A stretch of 35,356 nucleotides of DNA from the NCBI GenBank assembly GCA_964058805.1, contig CAXKVV010000359.1:1-35356 (forward strand). The letters run 5' to 3'. The notes below the pieces were generated by a model. The model was not told the origin of the DNA. It ran no database searches and saw nothing but the letters and a program-made list of their open reading frames with translations. Position 1 is the first letter of the stretch; every line of letters begins with the position of its first letter. Positions 1 through 10,244 of the stretch are shown one piece after another. The translations under genes were made by a program, and so were the position numbers. The stretch comes from Schoenoplectus triqueter. Taxonomy: Eukaryota; Streptophyta; Magnoliopsida; Poales; Cyperaceae.

Positions 1-346
1 CGTGAGCTTAACTCAAAAAACATATTAAATCATCTCGAAATTTTAATTTATCATTCTTGTTAAATTCTTTATATGAAAATCTCATGGGATGCAAAAATGT
101 GGAGCGTTTTGAGCTTTTTAAGTTATGGTTTTTAATTTTTGAAAATCAGCTCTAAAAATAATAATAATATATTCAATACTTAAACATCATTTTAAAAAAT
201 TAAAAACGGTGACTTAAAAAGCTCAAAACACTCCAAATTTTTGTATCCCACGAGATTTTTATATAAAGAATTTAATGAGAATGATAAATTAAAATTTCGA
301 GATGATTTAATATGTTTTTTGAGTTAAGCTCACGGTATCTTCACTC
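1..346. mobile_element. MITE family A, copy 1 (cut by the window start)
   Basis: The window opens inside the left terminal repeat (CGTGAGCTTAACTC) and the element ends GAGTTAAGCTCACGGTATCTTCACTC before a (TA)n run. The two halves are inverted complements (for example CATGGGATGCAAAAAT against ATTTTTGTATCCCACG). Non-coding. Confidence 0.75.
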
Positions 347-365
347 ATATATATATATATATATA
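347..365. repeat. (TA)n microsatellite
   Basis: An uninterrupted AT run between MITE copies A1 and B1. Such runs flank nearly every A or B copy in this window. Confidence 0.8.
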
Positions 366-366
366 C

Positions 367-713
367 TTTGTCTATTGTGTTTCCAATAGCATTTCGGCCG
401 AAACACTACCAGTCCAAATTTTAATTTTTCATGCTCGAAACTTCAATTTAAGTAGCTCAATAAAATCTTTATATCATAATCTTGTAGAATACTATTTTTT
501 TTATCATATTTGAAGTTAGTTCATTATGCTTAATGATTTTTAGAAAGTAAATATTTTTGACATATAAATTTTATTATTTTTCTATTATTTTAGGGCTACC
601 TTTCAAAAATCATTAAGCAAAATCATTAAGCATAGTAAATTAATTCCAAACACAATTAAAATTTAGACTGGTAGCATTTCGGCCGAAGTGCTACTAGAAG
701 CATAATAGACAAA
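367..713. mobile_element. MITE family B, copy 1
   Basis: Terminal inverted repeats TTTGTCTATTGTG and CATAATAGACAAA enclose a second conserved block containing GCATTTCGGCCGAA near both ends. The interior forms a foldback around ATCATTAAGCA. About 347 bp, non-coding. Family not recognised. Confidence 0.7.
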
Positions 714-716
714 CAC

Positions 717-750
717 ACACTCTCTCTTTCTCTCTCTCTCTCTCTATATA
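717..750. repeat. (CT)n microsatellite with TA tail
   Basis: CTCTCTCTTTCTCTCTC followed by TATATAT separates MITE copies B1 and A2. Confidence 0.75.
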
Positions 751-751
751 T

Positions 752-1106
752 GAGTAAGGATACCGTGAGCTCAACTCAAAAACTATATCAAATTATCTTG
801 AAATTTTAATTTATTATCCTCATTAAATTATTTATATGAAAATCGGTTAGGATGCAAAAATTTAGAGTGTTTTGAGCTTTTTAAGTCATGGTTTTTAATT
901 TTTGAAAATCAACTCTAAAAATAATAATAAAATATTTAATATTTAAACATCATTTTTAAAAATAACAAACAGTGACTTAAAAAGGTCAAAATACTCCAAA
1001 TTTTTGCAACCCATAAGATTTTCATATAAAGAATTTAATGAAGATGATAAATTAAAATTTTGAGATGATTTTATGTACCTTTTGAGTTAACCTTACGGTA
1101 TCTTTA

Positions 1107-1110
<4 letters not shown>
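752..1110. mobile_element. MITE family A, copy 2
   Basis: GAGTAAGGATACCGTGAGC at the left and TTACGGTATCTTTACTC at the right, with the same foldback core as copy 1 but more diverged. It is followed by long (TA)n and (GA)n runs. Confidence 0.72.

Positions 1111-1179
<69 letters not shown>
1111..1179. repeat. (TA)n(GA)n compound microsatellite
   Basis: About 42 nt of TA repeats directly followed by about 27 nt of GA repeats, lying between copies A2 and B2. Confidence 0.85.
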
Positions 1180-1184
<5 letters not shown>

Positions 1185-1412
1185 CTATTGTGCTTCTAGT
1201 AGCACTTCGGCCGAAACGCTACCAGTCCAAATTTTAATTGTATTTGAAATTAATTTACTATGCTTAATGATTTTTGAAACATAGCCCTAAAATAATAAAA
1301 TTTGTATGTCAAAAATGTTACTTTCTAAAAATCATTAAGTATAGTAAACTAACTTCAAATATGATAAAAAATAGTATTCTACAAAATTATGATATAAATA
1401 TTTTATTGAATT
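1180..1412 (-). mobile_element. MITE family B, copy 2, truncated and inverted relative to copy 1
   Basis: Starts TTTGTCTATTGTGCTTCTAG, carries CACTTCGGCCGAAACGC and then matches the reverse complement of copy 1 as far as TATAAATATTTTATTGA. The other terminal repeat is missing. The sequence passes into a family A-like half. Confidence 0.65.
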
Positions 1413-1414
1413 GT

Positions 1415-1545
1415 TTGTGCTGATTTTCAAAAATCCAAAACAAATACTTAGAAAACTCGAAATGCCCCAAATATTTGTATCCCCTATTATTTTGATATGA
1501 AGGATTTAGTGAGAATGATAATTTTGAATTTCGAACATGTTACGA
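1415..1545. repeat. Half of a family A MITE fused to copy B2
   Basis: GATTTTCAAAAATCC, CTCGAAATGCCCCAAATAT and GGATTTAGTGAGAATGATA correspond to the right half of family A (CTCAAAACACTCCAAATTT, GAATTTAATGAGAATGATA) with substitutions. No left half and no GTGAGC end are present. Confidence 0.5.
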
Positions 1546-1606
1546 TAAAATTTAAGACGTATACACTTGGACTCGAAATGCACACATTTTCACAATATTC
1601 TAACTA

Positions 1607-1629
1607 TATATATATATATATATATATAA
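1607..1629. repeat. (TA)n microsatellite
   Basis: A TATATA run between the MITE array and the first copy of the triplicated sequence. Confidence 0.8.
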
Positions 1630-1728
1630 TCTCAATATATAGCATGTGGGAGAAAAGACGATCGCACCACAGTAATTTTCGTCAACATATTATATATGAA
1701 CAACGCTGCCTAAAGATATATAATTTAT

Positions 1729-2315
1729 TAGGGTTGTCAATGGCATCCTTTTGGCCGTCTACCCGATCCGTATCGTACCCGATATGACGAGTATGGATAA
1801 TGTTTTATTTCTGTTAGGTTATCGGGTATGGATATTGGTAAGAAAAAAAATTCGTTAGCTTATCGAGTATGAATATGGGTAAGGGGTTTTCTCTACCCAT
1901 TATCCATTGGGTAAATTATATAAATATATATAAATAAAATTATTTTATATTTTTAATAAATATATATAGTTAAATTATATATATAGTAATTAATATATAT
2001 TTTTTATGACAATTGACATTAAAAAATTATATGATTTTTATTATATCTAAAATATTAATTATGATTATACTTTATTAGTATATTTATTTACTACTATTTA
2101 TTTGTCTAAATCATATAATTTTTTTCATTGATTTTTTTATTTTTATCCATTATATACCATTACCCGTTCATTACCCGAAATTTTTAATGGGTAAGGGTAG
2201 GTGGGTAAAAGAAAATTTTAATGGGTATGGGTAGGGTATGAGTAAATTTTTTTTTAATGGGTATGGGTATGAAAATATCTCCACCCTTACCCTACCCTGC
2301 CCATTGACAACCCTA
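1729..2315. mobile_element. hAT-like MITE rich in GGGTA repeats
   Basis: Terminal inverted repeats TAGGGTTGTCAATGG and CCATTGACAACCCTA, flanked by TAATTTAT (1721-1728) and TCATTTAT (2316-2323). This is an 8-bp target duplication with one mismatch, as expected for hAT elements. Inner arms are rich in TACCCGAT / ATGGGTATGGGTA motifs, and the centre is AT-rich. No transposase. Confidence 0.78.
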
Positions 2316-2511
2316 TCATTTATAAATGTGTCAAATGAGAATTTGAATATGCGTGTGGAGGGGCACTCCATATCGTATATGTAGCTTGTGAACGCATGTG
2401 GACACATATACGGATTTTTATGCGAATTTATATATAGTTAAAATTTATAAATTTTAGATGTATTTTAAACATCAATATATATAATCTATCTCTTATTCTG
2501 AACAAATATGA

Positions 2512-2600
2512 AAGGCGGTGTAGTGATTTTGCTCTTGGGCTGCATCCAAGAGGTAATAGGTTCGAATGTCACCTCTCACAATGTATTTTTTAAGAATTTT
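2512..2600 (+). repeat. tRNA-derived SINE-like sequence
   Basis: GGCGGTGTAGTGATTTTGC resembles the A box region and GGTAATAGGTTCGAATGTC contains a good pol III B box (GGTTCGAAT). Spacing of about 40 nt fits a tRNA head. It does not fold as an intact tRNA and has no clear anticodon arm, so it is a SINE-like relic rather than a tRNA gene. Confidence 0.5.
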
Positions 2601-3195
2601 GAACTACTCTAACTGATTGGATCTTCTATCGCAATTAGATCCGCATAAACAGTTGTGTGATAGTTCAAAAGAGTCAGGTATGAAATTATTTGTGATTAAA
2701 AATTCGCATATATCATATGCGGTTCGTATATTAACTTGGCCGTGTCCATTGATCCACACAAACTTATGTGACCGCATAAAACTGCATAAAACCATATTTT
2801 AATACAATGCTAAAATAAACCCCACATTTCATGGGAGTCCAGTTCAAGTTGCAAGGAGAATATTTGCTTTAAATCGTTTAGAAATGACTTCACGCGGTGC
2901 ATGCACTAAGAAAAAGCTATTACCTTGAACCAATATTCCTATCCTTGGACGTGATCAACTGATCACTCATAAAGAGTTGACACTTCAAACGTTTGACTAA
3001 TCCTAGCTGCCTCCCTTTACTAAGTTCTATTATTAATGGGTTCATAGCTTTATATTCATCTCGTGATGATCACTGTGATAAAATACGAACTCAGTTTATG
3101 AAGGTTGCGTGTCAGAAATAAACTTTTTTTTTCAACTTGTGCTGTATATGATACTTTAATCAAATATATCTTCATCAATCATCATAAGAGGCATA

Positions 3196-4480
3196 TGCCA
3201 TATGCTGCTGCCATCATCATCAATATATAGCATCTGGGAGAAAAAACGAGACCACACAATAATTTCCCCCGATATATTATGTACAACGCTGCCTAAAGAA
3301 GAAAAGATGGAAAATTTCATGTTGGGGTTACAAAAACAGACCCAACATTTCATGGGAGTCAAGGTCAAGTTGCAAGGAGAATATTTGCTTTAAATCGTTT
3401 AGAAATGACTTCATGCGGTGCATGCACTAAGAAAAAAGCTATTATACCCGGCCCCATTCCTATCCTTTGAGGTGATCAACTGATCACCGATAAAGAGTTG
3501 ACACTTAAAACATTTGACAAATCTAAGTTCTATTATTAATGGGTTACTGTTACGAAGTTGAATGTCTAATTAATACAACATATTCTTTTTGTCAGCAGTA
3601 CTGCATTATTTGTTTATATTTGGAAAATGAGTGTTGGGCATTTTCGATGAAGAAGACCGTGACTGTATTGCACCAGTTGACACTAGAATTAATGAACGTT
3701 TTGCAAATTGTCACAATTTTATCTTTTTTATCCTTCCCATATTTAATGAATTTATGTCATTTTTGTACTTTTCTTTTTTCAGCGGTGTGTATCTAGGAGC
3801 GGAGTCAGACTTTCAATTTTGAAGGTAAAATTAAATTTTTTTAGGGGAATAAAATATGATTTTTTTAATATAAATATTTATATATTTTTTTATTTCTAAA
3901 TATATATAATTATATGGGTACTTTCAAAAATTTTCCAGCAAGGGAGCGCCAAAGTGTGGCTCGGCCATTGTGTGTATAAAGAATTGGATATTTACTGTGC
4001 AATATTAAATGGAGACCATATATATACCCGTCATGTATTGACATCATGAGATAATTATGTAATGGGAGGGATTACCAGACAATAGGTTATTTGCACAATC
4101 TCAACAATAACACTCTAAATAAATTCAAAAAGATCTAAAAAAAACAAATTATAAATATCCAACATATATATTGTCAATATTTTTAATTTTATATAATTTA
4201 ATTATCATTTGATAGTAAGACCATCACAAAATTTTATGCATAAGTATTGAAACTATGAATAATTTGTTGAATAAAAAATCTACACTATGTGTAAAATGTG
4301 GTTCAAAATTCAAATTTAGAAAGGAAGAAAAAAAAGAAGAGATGGTTAAGTGGAGAAACTATCCTTCAAATCAGAGAGTTGAGACTTGAGATTGCCAGAT
4401 TGGTATAGTTTCTCTTCTCTTGTCCTTTTTCTTCTATATTCTTTAAAAAAAATTCAACTAATGAGCAAGTGTGTGTATAA
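3196..4480 (+). repeat. Triplicated sequence, copy 2 (with a ~690-bp insertion)
   Basis: 3220-3690 matches copies 1 and 3 (for example CAAGTTGCAAGGAGAATATT, GGTGATCAACTGATCAC, GAAGAAGACCGTGAC). The match stops at GTTGACA near 3690 and resumes at GTTGAGACTTGAGATTG near 4378, continuing through TTCAACTAATGAGCAAGTGTG, which equals copy 3 at 10213-10235. The block between is absent from copy 3. The frames MKKTVTV... and FDEEDRD... visible here are short and not supported as genes. Confidence 0.65.
3691..4377. mobile_element. Insertion in triplicated copy 2 (unclassified element plus family C-like MITE)
   Basis: It contains GGAGCGGAGTCAGACTTTC near 3800 and GCGCCAAAGTGTGGCTCGG near 3945, ends often seen on a common plant repeat. 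From about 4064 (GGGAGGGATTACCAGACAAT, CAACAATAACACTCTAAATA) it carries a decayed half of the family C foldback MITE. Confidence 0.45.
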
Positions 4481-4540
4481 AATATATATAAAGAGAGATA
4501 TAATATGGTACTTTTCAAAGTAAAATGAGTATTTTTCTTT

Positions 4541-4842
4541 GACATCAAATATCATATACCAACAGCTCAAACGATTGATCTAAATTGTTTAATAATTTTT
4601 TATGTCAATCTCATGGGATATCAAATTTTATTATTTTTTAGCTTTCTAGCTAAGTTTTAAATTTCTTTAAAAATGAACAAGAAGAAAACATTTTTTAATT
4701 AAACAAGGTTATTTTAAAAATAATAATAAATAGCTACAAAGCTTAAAAAATAATAATTTTTAATATCTCAAAAGATTTTGACACAAAAAGTATTGTTCAA
4801 TTTAAATCAACTATTTGAGTCATTATATGTGATATTTGATCA
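4541..4842. mobile_element. Foldback MITE (family D)
   Basis: GACATCAAATATCATATACC then CTCAAACGATTGATCTAAAT at the left pairs with GAGTCATTATATGTGATATTTGATCAC (abbreviated) at the right. The inverted homology runs through TTTTATTATTTTTTAGCTTT to the centre. About 300 bp, non-coding. Confidence 0.6.
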
Positions 4843-4887
4843 CGAAATAAAATACTTATTTTATTTTGCAAAGCACCATAGTCAGAC

Positions 4888-5045
4888 TATATATATATAT
4901 AGAGAGAGAGAGAGAATAAATAGTGAGATAGAAAACTCAAAACGTCCCAAATTTTTATATCTTATAAATTTTTCATATGAAGAATTTATTAAGTATGATA
5001 AATCAAAATTTAAAAGTAATTTGATATATTTTTTGGATTAAAAAT
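4888..5045. repeat. (TA)n(GA)n run followed by half of a family A MITE
   Basis: TATATATATAGAGAGAGAG, then CTCAAAACGTCCCAAATTTT, CATATGAAGAATTTATTAAG and TTTTTTGGATTA resemble the right half of family A. The left half is not present. Confidence 0.45.
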
Positions 5046-5460
5046 ATAAAAGGACTCTTTGCTCTTAAGAATACGCTAGTATTATTCTTTATATATATAT
5101 ATATATATATATAGGAGATGATAACCGTCCTCATATATTTTCCCCCAAAATATATCTCCTTGTTAACTGACGCGAAGCATTCGTTATTAAATGTTGTCTC
5201 CGATTCAGTTTATTCCAAAACGACAAGTTATTTAACAACAACGATTTTGTAATGTGGTACATTGCAGCGCATTATCCCAAATTTTGTGGTTTGACCACTT
5301 AATCCTAAACTTGAGTGTTGCCAAGACTCAAGATATTGGTCAATTGGTCAAGAGTCTTTATAACTATTTATATTTATTTGTGGTGCTATTTGTGATAAAT
5401 AAATCAATTGTTAATGGCTTGTTCAATTGTATTAACATTTAATAGTAATAGTCCCATCCT
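5046..5460. other. Intergenic, mostly unique sequence
   Basis: Apart from a (TA)n run at 5088-5113 I recognise nothing. The open frame at 5254-5442 has no domain or coding character. Confidence 0.4.
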
Positions 5461-5559
5461 TTTGTCTCAAAAAAGAAAAATACATGTTTATGACAATATA
5501 TCAATATAATATTCAATAATATGCCTCATAACATATTTAAGTCTATTTTTACACTTGAT

Positions 5560-5900
5560 AGGTATTTATATCAATTATGTGTGTTATTTATATTTTGTAA
5601 GTGAATATTGACATTAATTATGCAAACACATTAGGATAAATGTCATATGCATACAAATAATTCATTTTCATCATATTTATATAAATTATGTAGATTATGT
5701 AGATTATTTATATTTTACAAATAAACTATTTACATTAGCTATGTAAATACATTACAATAACTGTCATATACTAATATAACCGTCTAGTGAACTACTATGC
5801 TTTAATTCTAATTATACCAATTTCATGGGCTATTTATAATTTCACAGATGAACTATTTACCTTAATTATGTGAATATATTATAATAATCAATGATTTAAA
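5560..5900. repeat. Degenerate tandem repeat, about three units of 110-130 bp
   Basis: Units share an ordered pattern: TTATATMAATTATGT, TTATTTATATTTTRYAA, CTATTTACATTARYTATG, ACATTAnnATAANTGTCATA. Starts lie near 5566, 5682 and 5812. Weak further similarity continues to about 6500. Non-coding. Confidence 0.4.
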
Positions 5901-6024
5901 ATATGAATTTCAATATACTTCAGGTAGTCATCACATACCACATATGTGAATTTTCGTACAAAGACTAATATGTGGATTTTATATCTATAGTAATAAATAA
6001 AAACATAAAATAATAAAAAAGTAA

Positions 6025-6110
6025 GAAGGTTGTCTAGTGGTTTCAATGCTTATACAATAGCACATTTGTGCAAGTTCAAATCTCAACAAATGTATATCAT
6101 TTTTTGAATT
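6025..6110 (+). repeat. SINE-like tRNA-derived sequence
   Basis: GTTGTCTAGTGGTTTCAATGC (A box-like) and CAAGTTCAAATCTC (B box-like) about 40 nt apart. Decayed. Confidence 0.4.
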
Positions 6111-7680
6111 TTGGAGGCACTTTTTTTTAGATTTTTTGTGACATATACCAAATACTTGGCATACTTTTTAGATTTTCTATGATGCATACTACATAGGCCA
6201 CACAAACCGCATAATGAGCCAAAATTATATATTAATATCACATATTATTCTTAGCATGATCAGACCACTGCATACACATATGCAGCCACACCATTTAAAG
6301 TAACGATAATAATTGTCACATATCAATACATTAATCTCTCAATCTGCTATTTTTCTCTAGAGATATTTATATTAAATTTATTGGTTATTTATACTAATGA
6401 ATTCAACTAATTAATAATACTTATTATATAAATATTTTTAAATATCATTGATTTTAGGATGTTATTTGTAGTGCTTTTAATATCATATGACATGTTTTAT
6501 GCTACTTATCGTAAATATTTTTCTATTTATATTTTATGTGATGTTCCTTAATATCTAATGTAGAATGATATGCATCAACTTATTTGAAATAATTTATTAA
6601 AACTAAAGACATGATCTTTGAATTTGAGCCATTTATACATATGTGACTATCTATTTAGATATATCATAACAGCTTTTCTAAATGATATGCAACACCTTTT
6701 AAGCTATTTATAGTTGTTAAATACACTATTTATATGGAATTTCACTAGTTATTAGTGGCAATAAGAGAATTGAACAGTTATATCATTATGTTATATTTGT
6801 GTATAAATTGATTAATTCTAAATAGAAGCAAAGGAAACATAACCAATTATGAAAATAATAATAAAATATCAAGATGAACTGATTTTCTTTTAGCTATGTT
6901 TGTTCAAAAAAAGATCTTTCATCCAACATAAGAAGGCTATTTTCTGCTTGAAAAATTTAAAGAAGTAGCAAATAGTTGTAAAATTAATGTAAATATTTAT
7001 ACGCAATATTTTTCGATTCCAAACCCAAATTCAGTAAAAGCACGAAAGATAAATATTCATGAACTAAAAATACTAGTGCCAAAAAAATATATAACTAAAA
7101 CTAACATAAAGTATAAAAAAACTAGAATGTAAGAAAAAAAATCCAAATATAAGTAAAATGATAATATGATATCATAATAACCATATTGAATGAATATCTT
7201 GTATTAGGACTTTGATTTTTGATAGGTAATATGACTTTTTATTTTAAATAATATTCAATGAAGAAATGAAAGAAACGTTGTCAAAGAAAAAATAATGAAA
7301 GCAACATATTCTAGTGAGAAAAAGAAGATACTGACAAAAATTATGAAACCATCAAAAACAGAATTATGCGGAAAAATAAGAGAAAATAGAGGGCAGTAAT
7401 TGCTTGGTTGTGTGGACGTGCAATCATTTAATAAGAGAATCATAGAGAGAGAATGAAAATAGGGATTAGTAATGTATCTATTGCCCTGATAACTTCTTCA
7501 AAGAAAAAAATGCGCTACTTATAAAATTTTATTATTTGTTTCATCAATGGAGGGATATTTTATGTTTTAAATTCAGTTATTATAATCGAAAAGTGTTAAC
7601 TAAAATAGCGGAATAAAAATAGAAAGTCTCGTTTGGGGATGGAGATTGGGAATGAAACATTGGGGATAAATATATTTATC
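6111..7680. other. AT-rich intergenic sequence with no recognised feature
   Basis: No open frame with domain content, no clear terminal repeats and no RNA gene seen. The minus-strand frame at 7255-7443 is a hydrophobic low-complexity translation of AT-rich DNA. Confidence 0.4.
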
Positions 7681-7976
7681 CATATATGAAGTTTAAAATT
7701 TTTAATTTCAAGTTGAAAATGACCGATTTGAACTGCTCAATATATTATCTAAATCATATTCTTATAGAAAATCAAGTTTTGTATATTTTTAATTTTGTGC
7801 TATTTTTTGGGCGAAGAGAAAATTACTTGATTTGAGGATTTTAGACCGTCTAATAGTGATAATTTTCTTTCTACTAAAAAAATAAATTTTTTTTTTTAAT
7901 TTTCTATAAGAATTTGATATGGAGAATATATGGAGCAGTTAGAATTGGTCATTTTCAACTAGAAGTTTCAAATATG
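7681..7976. mobile_element. Foldback MITE (family E)
   Basis: CATATATGAAGTTTAAAATT and AGTTGAAAATGACCGATTTG at the left pair with AATTGGTCATTTTCAACTAG and AAGTTTCAAATATG at the right. TTCTTATAGAAAATCAAG pairs with TTTTCTATAAGAATTTG near the centre. Arms about 100 bp. Confidence 0.65.
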
Positions 7977-7989
7977 CTATAAAGATCAA

Positions 7990-8132
7990 ACACATGTATT
8001 TCGGTCTTTTGGATAATTGAATTCTCAAATGCAACTGAGATTTGAATAATTTCGTGCTTTTTTTTGTTTTACATAAAGGACTTCAAATTTGACTGGCTAG
8101 AATTAAGCATGTAATGTCTGGAGGAAAAAAAA
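7990..8132 (+). repeat. Dispersed repeat G, copy 1
   Basis: TTTCGGTCTTTTGGATAATT, TGAGATTTGAATAATTTCGTG, TTCAAATTTGACTGGCT and GCATGTAATGTCTGGAGGAA match 13822-13965 in the same order and orientation. No coding sense seen. Family unknown. Confidence 0.55.
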
Positions 8133-9070
8133 TATTCCACATCATGACCCAAAAAAATAAATTTCAAATAATTATTTTTAGAGTTTTAAATAAAAAAACT
8201 AACATAATTGATGGAACATTTTGTTATATCAAGTTATTTATGCACGCAAAAAATTACAACATTTCAAAAATATATATATATATATATATATATAGAATTA
8301 GGTTATGGTGCTTTACAAAGTACAAAAGCGTTGTGTGCTTTGCGCTATATATATACACGCATCAAGCATCGGTGAAATCGATGGAACAAATGTTGTGATT
8401 TAACCTCCTTTTTTGATGGCCATCAAAACAAAATTATAACTTTATAAATTTTCATATATGTGCAATTTGTGATGATTTAGAATATATCTAACAGTTTACA
8501 TAGATTAATTTAAACACAAATAATGAGTAGACACAATAAGCACCAATAATCATTTATATCTATAAAAATGATGAGGTTTGATATATATATTCTATTGTAA
8601 ATAAAGTGACTTGAATTTCAGCAGTCCAAATTAAAAATCCAAGATAATCCATCCAGCAATGCATAAATTACATAGAATTTGATTCTTACATCAATTATCT
8701 ATATGTTTAATAACACATCTCTAAATTTTCTTTTTGTTTTTCTATTTATTTGAATTAGATAAAAGATGATTGTCAAAATTGTTAAGTGATTTCCCATTTT
8801 ATGAAAGTGTACAAATGATGTGCGAAACAAGTACAGTTCATACATACAAAGAGAGGAGCAGAGTCAGATAAAAAATTAAATTGGATAACAAGTTTCAGAG
8901 TTTAGTATAATATTGTTATGTTAAGTACAAGTATTATATTACTTTTTGTCACAAATAAAAGGAAATTAAGTTGCAGTTTCCTCTATAGATTATTTCACGT
9001 TCTTGTTGTATCGTATATCTACTTTTATATAATTAAATAGTTATCTATCTATATAGAGATCAGGGTTGGA
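8133..9070. other. AT-rich intergenic sequence
   Basis: It holds a (TA)n run at 8269-8294 next to GGTGCTTTACAAAGTAC, which resembles the ends of the element at 9077. GGAGCAGAGTCAGA near 8853 resembles the repeat end seen at 3800. Nothing else is recognised. Confidence 0.35.
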
Positions 9071-9076
9071 CCATGG

Positions 9077-9585
9077 TGTTGTGCATAGCATCAATTTTTT
9101 CCGTGCTATAGATCATTTTTTTAATTTTTTAATTTTTAAAATGAAAATGATTGATCCAAGCTGTTTTAAATAATTTTTATATAAATATTTAGTTACAGAC
9201 TAAATTTTATATTTTTTAGAATTTTTTAATTATTTTTTAGATAGTTAAAAATTCACTTATTTTGGATGGCTTTTAGTAACTAAATTAAGTGATTTTCTAA
9301 CTATCTAAAAGAATTGAGTTTTATTTTCATAAAGATTGGTTGTTTTAGTGCAAGTTTCGTCACACCCACCGCAACCTTCCTTTTTTATTCTGATTTTAGA
9401 CAGACTATGTAGAAATTAGTCAACATATGCGGAATTTTTAACTATTTAAAAAATAGTAAAAATTTTAAAAATTGATCAACAACTAGATATCCATATGAAA
9501 ATTATTTTGAGCAATTCAAATCAACAATTTGAACTGATTTATAGTACAAAAACAGTCGGTGCTTATAGATATTGTGTACAAGTAC
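9077..9585. mobile_element. Foldback MITE (family F)
   Basis: TTGTGCATAGCATC..CCGTGCTATAGATCA pairs with the right end ATAGTACAAAAACAGTCGG..ATTGTGTACAA. GATTGATCCAAGCTGTTTTA..TAATTTTTATATAAATATTT pairs with AGATATCCATATGAAAATTA..TTTGAGCAATTC. A second, inner hairpin surrounds GATAGTTAAAAATTCACTTA. Target duplication not clear. Confidence 0.55.
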
Positions 9586-9619
9586 AACATTGCATAAAGA
9601 TGTATCCTTCTTTCATGGG

Positions 9620-10240
9620 TTACTAAAACAGACCCAACATTATGGGAGTCCAGGTCAGGTTGCAAGTGTAATATTTGCTTTCAATCGTTTAGAGATGACT
9701 TCATTCAGTGCATGCACTAAGAAAAAGCTATGACCCTGATCAATTCTGGAAACCTATCACCTGAAGCGTAGCAGGGTTTGCAGCGCATTTACGACCGTAG
9801 ATATACAGAAAGATATTTTGAGATTAGAGTTGACATAAATCTTCACACAATCGAATGACCCACCAACCACGCTACATGGTGCAACGCGGTAGGTAATAAG
9901 AATTCGACCCATTCCTTTGGTTGGAGGTGATCAACTGATCACTGATAAAGAGTTGGCACTTCAAACGTTTGACTAATCGTATGTAGCTGCCTCCCTTTTC
10001 TAAGTTCTATTATTAATGGGTTGATGTTACAAAGTTGAATGTCAAATACAACATATTTTATGTCAACACGGCAACATCTGTTTATATTAATTTGGAAGAA
10101 TGAGTGTCGGAGCCGTGTTCGATGAAGAAGACCGTGACCGTATCGCACCCTGTTGAGATTGATCTATTTTCCTTTCTTTTGTCCTTTTTGTTCTGCATTC
10201 CTTCAAAAATTCAACGAATGAGCGAGTGTATGTGTGTATA
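9620..10240 (+). repeat. Triplicated sequence, copy 3
   Basis: Matches copies 1 and 2 from AACATTATGGGAGTCCAGG through GGAGGTGATCAACTGATCAC, GAAGAAGACCGTGACCG and TTCAACGAATGAGCGAGTG. It has its own insertion at about 9760-9905 (GCGTAGCAGGGTTTGCAGC, GCTACATGGTGCAACGCGG). No intact gene. Confidence 0.65.
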
Positions 10241-10244
10241 TATG

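Larger units (their letters stand above)
1630..3050 (+). repeat. Triplicated sequence, copy 1 (interrupted)
   Basis: 1635-1725 (ATAGCATGTGGGAGAAAAGACG ... CAACGCTGCCTAAAGA, abbreviated) and 2815-3045 (TTTCATGGGAGTCCAG ... TTAATGGGTTCAT) match consecutive parts of copy 2 at 3220-3545. Between them lie the hAT MITE, a SINE-like piece and other inserted sequence. I find no coding frame shared by all copies, so this may be duplicated upstream or non-coding host DNA. Confidence 0.6.

Noticed and set aside
2512..2590. A functional tRNA gene
   Set aside because: A and B boxes are present, but I could not form an acceptor stem or an anticodon arm.
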